This document shows positions 18,922 through 27,280 of a stretch of 64,000 nucleotides of DNA, in pieces; positions within the stretch are counted from its first letter, which is position 1; every line of letters begins with the position of its first letter. The notes beneath the pieces were generated by a model. It searched no databases. It was given only the letters and a program-made list of their open reading frames with translations, and was not told the origin of the DNA. The position numbers and the translations under genes were made by a program. Origin of the DNA: Roseiarcus sp050012775 (lineage in GTDB: Bacteria; Pseudomonadota; Alphaproteobacteria; Rhizobiales; Beijerinckiaceae); the NCBI GenBank assembly GCA_050012775.1, contig JBEKGN010000003.1, positions 139,121 through 203,120 on the forward strand, in the 5' to 3' direction.

Positions 18922-20616
18922 TCAGGCCGTTTTGTCGATCTTGAGCCCCAATGCGTCGATCATGGTCTGCCGCATTTGGAATTTCTGCACTTTTCCAGTG
19001 ACGGTCATTGGGAATTCCTGAACGAAGCGCACGTATTTGGGCGCCTTGTAATGGGCGATGGAGGCCCGGCAGAACGCGACGACCTCCGCTTCGCTGAGGG
19101 TCGCCCCGTCGCGCAGCTTGACCCAGGCGCATAGCTCCTCGCCATAGCGATGATCGGGAACCCCGAACACCTGGACGTCGGCGATGGCGGGATGGGCGTA
19201 GAGAAACTCCTCGATCTCGCGGGGATAGATGTTCTCGCCGCCTCGAATCACCATGTCCTTGAGCCGCCCGACGATGTTGCAATAGCCCTCGGCGTCGATG
19301 GTCGCGAGATCGCCGGTGTGCATGAAGCGGGCCCCGTCGATCGCGGCCGCCGTCGCGGCCGGATCGCCCCAGTATCCTCGCATGACGCTATAGCCGCGCG
19401 TCAACAATTCGCCGGTGACTCCGGGCGGCGCGACGCGCCCCTCGCTGTCGACGATCTTGACCTCGATGTGAGGCTGAATCCGGCCGACGGTCGAGACGCG
19501 CCGATCGAGCGGATCGTTGTAGGCGCTCTGGAAACTCACCGGGCTCGTCTCGGTCATGCCGTAGGCGATCGTCACCTCGCTCATATGCATCTGATCGACG
19601 ACGCGGCGCATCACCTCGACCGGACATGGCGAGCCCGCCATGATCCCGGTGCGCAGGCTCTTCAGATCGAAGCGCGCGAATTCAGGATGGTCGAGCATCG
19701 CGATGAACATGGTGGGCACGCCGTGCAGCCCGGTGCAGCGCTCGGCCTGAACCGCTTCGAGCGTGGCCAGCGGATCGAACCCCTCGGAGGGGCTGACCAT
19801 ACAGGCGCCGTGGGTGACGCAAGCCAAATTGCCCAGCACCATGCCGAAGCAGTGATAATAAGGAACGGGAATGCAGAGCTTGTCGGCCGGCGTCAGCCGC
19901 ATCGCCTCGCCGATGAAATAGCCGTTGTTGAGAATATTGTGATGCGTCAGCGTCGCGCCCTTGGGCGCGCCGGTGGTGCCCGAGGTGAACTGGATGTTGA
20001 TGGGGTCGTCGAATTGCAGCGTCTTGCCGAGGGCGGCGAGATCGGAGCGTTGCGCGCTCGTCGCCGGCGCCGCGACATCGTCGAAATTCAGCATGCCGGC
20101 GGTTCGTTCGCGACCGAGCCGGATGACGGCCTTGAGATGCGGCAGTCCCGCCGCCGACAAGGCGCCGGGCGCGGCGGCGTCGACCTCGGGGGCCAAAGCG
20201 CGCAGGCTCGCGAAATAGTCGTTGCCCTTGAAGCCGGGGCTGAGGATGAGCGCTTTGCAGCCGGATTTGTTGAGGGCGTATTCGGCCTCGTGACTGCGAT
20301 AGGCCGGATTGATGTTGACGAGGATCAGGCCGGCCTTCGCCGTGGCGAATTGCGTGAGCACCCACTCGCTGGTGTTGGGCGACCAGACGCCAATGCGCTC
20401 GCCGGGCCTTAGGCCGAGCGCGAGCAGCCCGGCCGCGAGATCGTCGACGCGTCGGTTCAGTTCCTCGTAGGTCCAGCGAACGCCCTGATGACGCGCGACC
20501 AGCGCCGGGCGATCCGGCCCTTCCGCGCTCACGCGTTCGAGCATGGCGCCGATGGTTTCGCCGATGAGCGGCGCGCTGCTCGCGCCGTGAACATAGCTTT
20601 GCGTCAAACCAGCCAT
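18922..20616 (-). CDS. AMP-binding acyl-CoA synthetase
   Basis: Activates a fatty acid to its acyl-CoA via an acyl-adenylate; 564 aa. The ATP-binding loop FTSGTTGAPKG, the motif YGMTETSP, the hinge TGDLATIDAEGYCNIVGRLKDMVIRGGENIYP and the C-terminal catalytic lysine in MTVTGKVQKFQMR are all present, typical of medium/long-chain FadD-like enzymes. ATG at 20616 is preceded by GGGAGGAA; the frame extends 28 codons further without support. Substrate chain length cannot be read from sequence. No beta-oxidation genes are adjacent. Confidence 0.93.
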   Translation of the reverse strand: MAGLTQSYVHGASSAPLIGETIGAMLERVSAEGPDRPALVARHQGVRWTYEELNRRVDDLAAGLLALGLRPGERIGVWSPNTSEWVLTQFATAKAGLILVNINPAYRSHEAEYALNKSGCKALILSPGFKGNDYFASLRALAPEVDAAAPGALSAAGLPHLKAVIRLGRERTAGMLNFDDVAAPATSAQRSDLAALGKTLQFDDPINIQFTSGTTGAPKGATLTHHNILNNGYFIGEAMRLTPADKLCIPVPYYHCFGMVLGNLACVTHGACMVSPSEGFDPLATLEAVQAERCTGLHGVPTMFIAMLDHPEFARFDLKSLRTGIMAGSPCPVEVMRRVVDQMHMSEVTIAYGMTETSPVSFQSAYNDPLDRRVSTVGRIQPHIEVKIVDSEGRVAPPGVTGELLTRGYSVMRGYWGDPAATAAAIDGARFMHTGDLATIDAEGYCNIVGRLKDMVIRGGENIYPREIEEFLYAHPAIADVQVFGVPDHRYGEELCAWVKLRDGATLSEAEVVAFCRASIAHYKAPKYVRFVQEFPMTVTGKVQKFQMRQTMIDALGLKIDKTA

Positions 20617-20696
20617 CGCGGAATTCTTCCTCCCTAGAAGCGTCGAGTTCACCACATTCGCGCGCAGATCGCCAGACGAAGCGGCGCCTTGCGCCT

Positions 20697-23267
20697 TCAC
20701 AGCTCCCTTAGAAACGCCGCTGGCTTCTGCCCGAGGATGCGCCAGGCGCCGATCATGCCCAGCCCGACCGTCAGCGCCAGCCCCGCCCCGGCCGCGGCGA
20801 GGGCCGGCGCCGGCGCGAAGACGAAATCGAAGCCCATGACCTCGACGACGACGACGTAAGCCGCGAGCGTTCCGGCGGCGACGCCGAACGCCGCCGTCGC
20901 CGCGCCGAGCAGCGCGTATTCGATCAGAAACGTCGCGACGAGGCGCCCGCGCGTCGCGCCCAATATCTTCAGGATCACGGCGTCGGCGATGCGGGCGCGC
21001 CGATTGGCGGCGAGCGCGCCGGCCAGCACGAGAACCGAGGACGCCAGCGCGATCCCCGAGGCCGAGCGGATCGCCAGCGCCAATTTGGCCGTCAGCGCCT
21101 CGATCGTCTCCAGCGCGTCGCGCACCCGCACCGCCGAGACCGAGGGAAAATCGCGCGCCGCGGCTTTCATCACGGCGCCTTCGCCCGCCTCGCTCGGCAG
21201 CGCCGCGGTGACGAGAACCGTGTAGGGCGCGCCTTTGAACGTGGCGGGGGAAAAGACGAAGACGAAATTGATGGCGAAGCTTCGCCAGTTAACCTTACGT
21301 AGGTTGTAAATTGTCGCGGTGACATCGCGGCCGAGAACGTTGAGCGTGATCGCATCGCCGATTTTCAGGCCGAGCCCGTCGGCGACGCCCGCCTCGAGCG
21401 AGACGAGCGGCGGTCCCTGATAGCCGGCGTCCCACCAGCGGCCCGCGACGATTTGCGAACCCGCCGGCGGCGCGTCGGCGAAAGTGACGCCGCGATCGCC
21501 TTCGAGGACCCAGGCGACGCTCTCCTTGGCCTTGAAGCCTTCCGCCGGCGCGTCGCCGATCCTGACGATCCGGCCGCGCATCATCGGCGCTTCGACGATT
21601 CTTGCTTGCGGCGCCTCGACGCTGAGAAAGCGGCGGAACGCGGCGATTTCGGCGCTGCGCACGTCGAGGAAATAGAAGCTCGGCGTCTCGCCGGGGCTGG
21701 CGCGCCGCAATTGGCCGCGAAGATTGGAATCGACCAGGGTCAGCGCGACGAGAACCGCCAGGCCGAGCCCGAGCGACAGAACGACCGACGGGGTCAGGGC
21801 GCCGGGCCGGTGAAGATTGGCGATCGCCATGCGCCAGGCGACGGACCGAACGCGCGGCGCCCGGCGCGCCAGCGCCATCGCGCCGAGCGCGACGAGGCGC
21901 AGCGCCGACAAGGCGAGCGCCGTCGCGACGACGACGACGATCGCCACCGTGCGCTGCGGGCTGGCGAGGACCGCCGCGCCGGCGAGCGTCGCGCCGCCGA
22001 GCGCCGCGGCGGCGAGATAGCGAAGGCGCGGCCGCGCGGGATGCGTCTCGACGAGGTCGCGAAACAGCTGAGACACCGGGATGTCGTGGGCGCGCCCCAG
22101 CGGCGCGACGGCGAAGGTCAGCGCCGTCAGCAAGCCGTAAAGCGCGCCGAGCGCCAGTTCGCCCGGGTAGATCGCCGGCGCGAGCGGCAACGGCAGAAGG
22201 TAAGCGAAGAGCGCCGCGACGGCGAAGGGCGTCGCCGCCCCGATCGCCAGCCCCGCGCCGATTCCGATCAGCGCTGCGGCGAGAAATTCGACCAGCGCCA
22301 GGGCGACGACCGCGCCGCCGCTCGCCCCCAGCGCCTTGAGGATCGCCAAGGTCGCGCGCTTGCGCTCGACGAAGCCTTGCGCCGCGTTGGCGACGCCGAC
22401 GCCGCCGACGACGAGCGAGATCAAGCCGACGAGCGCGAGGAATTCGCCGAAGCGGTCGAGGTCGCGCGAAAAGTCCGGGGAGACGTTCGATCGCGATCGC
22501 GCTTCCCAACCCGCCTCGGGGAACGCCGCCTTCGCTTCGTCGAGAAACGTCTTGACGGCGGCCTCGTTGGGCGGCGCGCCGCCGGCGCCCAGGAGCACGC
22601 GCGTCGTCCAACGGACGAGGGAGCCCGGCTGGACGAGGCCGCTCGCGCGCAGCGCGTCCTGCGAAATGAGCGCGCGCGGGCCGAGGCCGATCCCCGCAGC
22701 CAGGCGGTCCGGTTCGGAAATCAGTTTGGCGCGAATCTCGATGCGCGCCGCGCCGAGATCGAACGTGTCGCCGATCTTGAGATCGAGCCGGTCGAGCAGC
22801 GCCTCCTCGACCGCCGCGCCATAGCGATCCTCGCGCCGCGCCAGCGCCGCGCCGGGCGCCATCGCGGGCTCGAAAACCGCCTGACCGAGCCGCGGCCAGG
22901 ATTCGTCGACCGCCTTGATCTCGACCAGACTCGCCTCGCCCGCGCCGTTGCGCGCCATCGCGCGCATCGTGGCGATGGTCGAGAGGTCGCCGCGACGCAG
23001 CAGGAACGCGCGCTCCTCGGGAGCGAGTTCGCGATGGATCAGCGAAAACGAGGCGTCGCCGCCCAGAATCGTCCGGCCGTCGCGCGCCAGTCCGTCGTTG
23101 AGCGCGCGCGCGAGCGAATTGACCGCGACGATCGCCGCCACGCCCAGCGCGATGCAGATCAGGAAAATGCGCAAGCCGGCGAGCCCGCCGCGCAAATCGC
23201 GAAACGCGAAGCGCGCGAGGGCGAGGCGCGCGCCTCGTCGTGGCGGCGGGGAAAGCGCCTCGCTCAT
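20697..23267 (-). CDS. FtsX-family ABC transporter permease (YbbP-like)
   Basis: 856 aa inner-membrane protein. An N-terminal helix (IFLICIALGVAAIVAVNSLARAL) is followed by a large periplasmic domain, two clusters of transmembrane helices around FtsX repeats (GEFLALVGLISLVVGGVGVANA and ASSVLVLAGALAANRRARIADAVILKILGATRGRL), and a second large extracytoplasmic domain. This is the YbbP/LolC-related arrangement of mechanotransmission-type ABC permeases that do not move solute through a channel. The start overlaps the stop of the ATPase gene as ATGA. In Escherichia coli the same pair lies divergent to tesA, as it does here. Function is unproven; lipid handling is a guess from the tesA linkage. Confidence 0.9.
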   Translation of the reverse strand: MSEALSPPPRRGARLALARFAFRDLRGGLAGLRIFLICIALGVAAIVAVNSLARALNDGLARDGRTILGGDASFSLIHRELAPEERAFLLRRGDLSTIATMRAMARNGAGEASLVEIKAVDESWPRLGQAVFEPAMAPGAALARREDRYGAAVEEALLDRLDLKIGDTFDLGAARIEIRAKLISEPDRLAAGIGLGPRALISQDALRASGLVQPGSLVRWTTRVLLGAGGAPPNEAAVKTFLDEAKAAFPEAGWEARSRSNVSPDFSRDLDRFGEFLALVGLISLVVGGVGVANAAQGFVERKRATLAILKALGASGGAVVALALVEFLAAALIGIGAGLAIGAATPFAVAALFAYLLPLPLAPAIYPGELALGALYGLLTALTFAVAPLGRAHDIPVSQLFRDLVETHPARPRLRYLAAAALGGATLAGAAVLASPQRTVAIVVVVATALALSALRLVALGAMALARRAPRVRSVAWRMAIANLHRPGALTPSVVLSLGLGLAVLVALTLVDSNLRGQLRRASPGETPSFYFLDVRSAEIAAFRRFLSVEAPQARIVEAPMMRGRIVRIGDAPAEGFKAKESVAWVLEGDRGVTFADAPPAGSQIVAGRWWDAGYQGPPLVSLEAGVADGLGLKIGDAITLNVLGRDVTATIYNLRKVNWRSFAINFVFVFSPATFKGAPYTVLVTAALPSEAGEGAVMKAAARDFPSVSAVRVRDALETIEALTAKLALAIRSASGIALASSVLVLAGALAANRRARIADAVILKILGATRGRLVATFLIEYALLGAATAAFGVAAGTLAAYVVVVEVMGFDFVFAPAPALAAAGAGLALTVGLGMIGAWRILGQKPAAFLREL

Positions 23268-23953
23268 GCGCTCGCCGGGGCGGGGGCCTCGAGGACGCCC
23301 GAACGCATGCGCAGCGTTCGATCGCAGCGCGCGGCGAGGGCGGGATCATGGGTGACGAGCGCCAGGGTCGCGCCGCGCCGCGAGGGAACGTCGAACAGCA
23401 GATCGATGATCGCGCGCCCGGTGGCTTCGTCGAGATTGCCCGTCGGCTCGTCGGCGATGAGCAGCGACGGCCGCGGCGCCAGCGCCCGCGCCAGCGCGAC
23501 GCGCTGCTGCTCGCCGCCCGAAAGCTGAGCGGGGTAATGGCTTTGCCGCTCGGAGAGCCCCACCAGCGCCAATTCCACGCCGGCGCGCTCGAAAGCGTCG
23601 GGCGCGCCGGCGAGCTCCAGCGGCGCGGCGACGTTCTCGAGCGCAGTCATCGTCGGGATCAGATGAAAGGACTGGAAGACGATGCCGATCCGCGCGCCGC
23701 GGAATCGCGCCAGCGCGTCCTCGCTCATGGACTGGATGGCGACGCCGTCGATGAGGATGGAGCCGCTGTCCGGCCTTTCCAGGCCGGCCATGGTCATCAG
23801 CAGCGTCGATTTGCCAGAGCCGGAGGCGCCGACGAGGCCGACCGCCTCGCCCTTGTCGATTGTCAGATTGATCCGGCGCAATATATGCACCCTGGCCGCG
23901 CCTTCGCCGAGGCTCAAGTCGACGTCGCGCAATTCGATCGCAGGAGCCGTCAT
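23264..23953 (-). CDS. ABC transporter ATP-binding protein (YbbA/LolD-like)
   Basis: 229 aa ATPase partner of the FtsX-type permease. Walker A GASGSGKST, the signature LSGGEQQRVALARAL, Walker B LLIADEPTGNLDE and the switch histidine in LVTHDP are all in place. ATG at 23953, with AAGGAA upstream, is the likely start; the longer frame from 24004 runs into the divergent esterase. The start codons of this gene and the esterase are separated by one base, so each promoter lies inside the other gene. Confidence 0.93.
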   Translation of the reverse strand: MTAPAIELRDVDLSLGEGAARVHILRRINLTIDKGEAVGLVGASGSGKSTLLMTMAGLERPDSGSILIDGVAIQSMSEDALARFRGARIGIVFQSFHLIPTMTALENVAAPLELAGAPDAFERAGVELALVGLSERQSHYPAQLSGGEQQRVALARALAPRPSLLIADEPTGNLDEATGRAIIDLLFDVPSRRGATLALVTHDPALAARCDRTLRMRSGVLEAPAPASA

Positions 23954-23954
23954 C

Positions 23955-24644
23955 GTGAAGAGATTCCTTCGGCTGGAGAACGCCACATATGGGCATTCGC
24001 GCATCCGCGTCCAGGTTTTCGCGCTGGCGCGAGCGGGGGTTCTCTTGGCGGCGCTCGGCCTCGGCGCCGCGTCGGCCGAGACGCGCCCGCTGCGGGTCGT
24101 CGCCCTCGGCGACAGCCTGACCGCCGGCTACGGGCTGCCGCCGGGCGAGGCGTTTCCCGACGCCCTCGCGCGCGCCCTGAAGGCCCGCGGCTGGGACGTC
24201 GAGGTCGCCAACGCCGGCGTCTCCGGCGAGACCGCCGCCGATGGGCTCGCGCGTTACGATTGGAGCGTGCCGGAGGGCACGGACGCGCTGATCGTCGAAC
24301 TTGGCGCCAACGACATGCTGCGCGGCCTCGATCCGGGAGCCGCCGAGACGGCGTTGGCGCAGATTCTCGAGCGGGCGCGCGCGGCCCATGTCGCGGTCCT
24401 GCTGATGGGCATGCGCGCGGCGCCCAATCTGGGCCTCGACTATCGCCGGCGGTTCGACGCGATCTATCCCGATCTCGCCAAGCGCTTCGGCGTCGCGCTC
24501 TATCCGTTCTTTCTCGACGGGGTGGCGGGCGATCCCAAGCTCAATCAAAGGGACGGATTGCACCCGACGCGCGACGGCGTCGCAAGAATCGTCGCCGCGA
24601 TTCTGCCCACGGTCGAAGGCGTCCTGGCCGAGGTCAGGCCGTAG
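23955..24644 (+). CDS. tesA: SGNH esterase/lysophospholipase TesA-like
   Basis: 229 aa periplasmic GDSL hydrolase. After an N-terminal signal/hydrophobic region (VFALARAGVLLAALGLGAASA) come block I GDSLTAGYG with the nucleophilic serine, the NAGVSGET block with the oxyanion glycine, block III GANDMLRG and block V DGLHPTRDG with the catalytic Asp/His. This matches Escherichia coli TesA, a thioesterase, protease and lysophospholipase. Translation begins at GTG 23955. The arrangement divergent to the YbbA/YbbP-type transporter is conserved with Escherichia coli. Confidence 0.9.
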   Translation: MKRFLRLENATYGHSRIRVQVFALARAGVLLAALGLGAASAETRPLRVVALGDSLTAGYGLPPGEAFPDALARALKARGWDVEVANAGVSGETAADGLARYDWSVPEGTDALIVELGANDMLRGLDPGAAETALAQILERARAAHVAVLLMGMRAAPNLGLDYRRRFDAIYPDLAKRFGVALYPFFLDGVAGDPKLNQRDGLHPTRDGVARIVAAILPTVEGVLAEVRP

Positions 24645-24722
24645 CGCGCGAAAGGCGGCGCCGGCTCGGCGGCGCGGACGCGCCCGAGGAAAAATCTTGC
24701 GGGCGCCCCGACTTTACGTTTG

Positions 24723-24768
24723 AGCCGCCCGCCTGCGGCGCTCTTGCGCGCAGGCGCGGCTTTGCTTT
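24723..24768 (+). terminator. Probable terminator between tesA-like gene and purU
   Basis: AGCCGC-CC-GCCTGCG (24723-24737) pairs with CGCAGGC-GCGGCT (24749-24761) as a 13-bp stem with one two-base bulge, followed by TTGCTTT. The rest of the 187-base gap is GC-rich and shows nothing else. Confidence 0.5.
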
Positions 24769-24831
24769 AGCAACGTCGCGCGAGCGGCGCGTCGCGGATC
24801 GGCGCGCCGGTTCAGGAAAGGTTTGCCGCCC

Positions 24832-25695
24832 ATGTCCGCCGCGCGCCACATCTTGACGTTGTCCTGCGCCAACCGCCCCGGAATCGTCGCCAAGGTTTCC
24901 ACGGCCCTGTTCGAGGGCGGGTTCAACATCCTCGAAGCCCAGCAGTTCGACGACACCGAGACCGGCGTCTTCTTCATGCGCGTGGCGTTCAACGGCGCCG
25001 ACGAAAAGGCCGACGTCGCCGCGTTGCGCGCCGAGTTCGCCCAAATCGCCGCCGCGCTGAAGATGACGTGGTCGATCCGCGCCGAGAACGAAAAGAAGCG
25101 TGTGGCGCTGCTCGTTTCGCGCTTCGACCATTGCCTCGTCGACCTGCTCTACCGCTGGCGCAGCGGCGAACTGGCGATGGACATCGTCGCGATCATCGCC
25201 AATTATCCCCGCGACGCATACGACCATATCGATTTCGACGAAATCCCGTTTCACTATCTGCCGGTCACCAAGCCCACGAAGATGGAGCAGGAGGCGCAGG
25301 TCTGGGGGGTCGTGCGCGATTCGAAGGCCGACGTCGTCGTTCTCGCGCGCTATATGCAGATTCTCTCTGACGGGCTCGCCGCCAAGATGCAGGGGCGCTG
25401 CATCAACATCCACCATTCGTTCCTGCCCGGCTTCAAGGGCGCCAAGCCCTATCACCAGGCGCACGCGCGCGGCGTGAAGCTGATCGGCGCCACCGCGCAT
25501 TTCGTCACGTCCGACCTCGACGAAGGCCCGATCATCGAGCAGGACGTCGAGCGCATCAGCCATCGCGACACGCCCGAGGATCTCGTGCGCAAGGGCCGCG
25601 ACATCGAACGGCGCGTGCTCGCGCGCGCGCTCGCCTATCACCTCGAGGATCGCGTGCTGCTCAACCGCGGCAAGACGGTGGTGTTTTCGGGCTGA
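24832..25695 (+). CDS. purU: Formyltetrahydrofolate deformylase
   Basis: Hydrolyses 10-formyl-tetrahydrofolate to formate and tetrahydrofolate, balancing the one-carbon pool; 287 aa, cytoplasmic. An N-terminal ACT-like regulatory domain (about residues 5-80, HILTLSCANRPGIVAKVSTALFEGG) precedes the formyltransferase-fold domain with INIHHSFLPGFKGAKPYHQAHARGVKLIGATAHFV and the catalytic Asp in SDLDEGPIIEQD. ATG at 24832 is used; a TTG three codons upstream is unlikely. An AGGAAAGG Shine-Dalgarno sequence precedes it. No purN or glycine-cleavage genes are adjacent. Confidence 0.96.
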   Translation: MSAARHILTLSCANRPGIVAKVSTALFEGGFNILEAQQFDDTETGVFFMRVAFNGADEKADVAALRAEFAQIAAALKMTWSIRAENEKKRVALLVSRFDHCLVDLLYRWRSGELAMDIVAIIANYPRDAYDHIDFDEIPFHYLPVTKPTKMEQEAQVWGVVRDSKADVVVLARYMQILSDGLAAKMQGRCINIHHSFLPGFKGAKPYHQAHARGVKLIGATAHFVTSDLDEGPIIEQDVERISHRDTPEDLVRKGRDIERRVLARALAYHLEDRVLLNRGKTVVFSG

Positions 25696-25735
25696 GCGGC
25701 GGGCGCGCCATCAGGCCTAGACGATCCCCGGCGGA

Positions 25736-26146
25736 TCACTTCTTCGCGCGCTTGGCCGCGGGTTGTTTCGCGGCGCGGACGGCCTTTTTGGCGACCGTCT
25801 TCTTCACCGCGGTCTTTCTCGCCGCCGTCCTTCTCGCCGCAGGCTTGGCGGCGGCCTTCGGCTCGGGCAGCTTCTTCGCCCGCGCATGCTTGACATGGAT
25901 GCGCTCGATGCTGCGCGTGGGAGCATGCTCCTGCGCCCATGCCAGCGCGGTCTCGAACGGAGCCGGCGCCGTGTAGAGCAGCTGATGATTGAGCATGCCG
26001 GTGTTCTCGTCTTGCCAGAAGTAGGTCACCGAGCTCTCGGGTTGATCGTCGACGTACGAAGTGTACACGACCAAGCAAGGCGGAGACGGGATGAAGACGT
26101 CGAGATCGCCAATTCCGACACTCGTCCAGGAAAGCAGCGTCGCCAT
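25736..26146 (-). CDS. Unknown protein with histone-H1-like Lys/Ala tail
   Basis: 136 aa in two parts. The first about 90 residues (MATLLSWTSVGIGDLDVFIPSPPCLVVYTSYVDDQ, then TYFWQDENTGMLNHQLLYTAPAPFETALAWAQEHAP) form a small folded domain I do not recognise. The rest, from about residue 95, is almost only Lys, Ala, Arg and Pro (KAAAKPAARRTAARKTAVKK and onward), like the tails of bacterial histone-H1-like proteins. Such tails bind DNA or RNA non-specifically. The gene stands alone, tail to tail with purU. Translation is supported by the strong codon bias and the clear domain boundary. Confidence 0.7.
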   Translation of the reverse strand: MATLLSWTSVGIGDLDVFIPSPPCLVVYTSYVDDQPESSVTYFWQDENTGMLNHQLLYTAPAPFETALAWAQEHAPTRSIERIHVKHARAKKLPEPKAAAKPAARRTAARKTAVKKTVAKKAVRAAKQPAAKRAKK

Positions 26147-26355
26147 GCGAGTTCCTCCATTCTCATGCGAGCGGACGCGGTCATAGGACGCGTCCGCCGC
26201 GTCTTGTCATGTGTGATCGAAGCGCGCCCTCAATGGTTGCGTTGGGTCAATAATGTCGAAAAAATCGCTTGCGGCGGCGAGGCCTTAGCCGATCGGCTCG
26301 GCGGAAAGTGGAGAATGCCCGAGCGCGCCGGAGCGTCGGAGGGCGCGAGGGCGCC

Positions 26356-27177
26356 TCAAGGCGGCCGCCGCCACAACCATGCCGCCCAGGCGAACAGGCT
26401 GTTCTTGGCTCGCACGGCCGGCGGGCTGTCGAGGACGACCGGCGCGCCGGCGCTGGCTCGGCAATTCTCGGAGAGGCGCGAAACGACGATTTCGCCGTCG
26501 GTGAAATAGGGATCGCCGCCGCCGTTGCGGGCGAACAGCGTCGGGCCGACGCCGCTCACCAAATAGGACGCCTCGACGAGGCCGGCGCCGGCGAGATCGA
26601 CGGAGAGGAGATCGCGCTCCGCGTCGATGTCGGGCGCGACGTGATGCGTCACCTGGCCGGTGAAATGGCTGACGCCGACGCTGCGATCGAAAGTCGCCGC
26701 GCCGAGCCAGACGGCCAAGCCGGCGTCGCCGGCGTCGAGAACCTGCCAGAAGCGCACGTGGTGGCGCGTGCTCGGGCTCGTCCCGGAGGGTTTTTGAAAC
26801 GCCAGGTCTTGTCGGCGCCCTTCGTAGAAGAGGTCGCTGACCGGCGCCGTCGGGTAGGCGCGACGCAGCAGCACGCTGCCGGTGATCCGCGCGCTCGAGC
26901 GCCACGTCACGGCATCGGCGGGGCGCCAGCCCGCCGCGCGCATCGCGCAGACGATATCCTCGCGCCGGCCCTCCAGGCCGACGTTGAGCGCGTCGCCGGG
27001 TATTCCGAGCGAAGTCGCCGTCGTCATCGCCTTGTCGGCCAGACCCCTCTGATGCTCGTAATGCCGCCACAGCTCCGGCGCGAGCCCGTAGGCGATCGAG
27101 AAATAGAAGGCCGCGGCGACGACGATCGCGGCGAAAGCCCGGCGCGCCGCGGCGAGAATGAACGGGTTCGGCGACAT
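26356..27177 (-). CDS. LssY C-terminal-domain protein, membrane anchored
   Basis: 273 aa with an N-terminal membrane helix (AAARRAFAAIVVAAAFYFSIAYGLA). The body matches the LssY_C family, named after the C-terminal part of Legionella LssY: GIPGDALNVGLEGRREDIVCAMRAAGWRPADAVTWRSS, LLRRAYPTAPVSDLFYEGRRQDLAFQ and RHHVRFWQ. The function of the domain is unknown; it is often found near PAP2 phosphatases or glycosyltransferases. Here it stands alone, divergent from the glucan exporter gene. The DNA between this gene and the histone-tailed gene holds nothing I recognise. Confidence 0.85.
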   Translation of the reverse strand: MSPNPFILAAARRAFAAIVVAAAFYFSIAYGLAPELWRHYEHQRGLADKAMTTATSLGIPGDALNVGLEGRREDIVCAMRAAGWRPADAVTWRSSARITGSVLLRRAYPTAPVSDLFYEGRRQDLAFQKPSGTSPSTRHHVRFWQVLDAGDAGLAVWLGAATFDRSVGVSHFTGQVTHHVAPDIDAERDLLSVDLAGAGLVEASYLVSGVGPTLFARNGGGDPYFTDGEIVVSRLSENCRASAGAPVVLDSPPAVRAKNSLFAWAAWLWRRPP

Positions 27178-27280
27178 AGGCCGTGATTTTGCGGGCGCGT
27201 TCGCCTAAAAGCAATCGGTTCGGCTCGCCGCGATCCCGAGGGGCGACGAGACCCCGTCTTCGAGAACCGACCCGCCCGCC

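Noticed and set aside
21453..23528. 691-aa open frame antisense to the FtsX-type permease
   Set aside because: Extreme Arg/Asp composition and no domain; it mirrors a real gene in a GC-rich genome.
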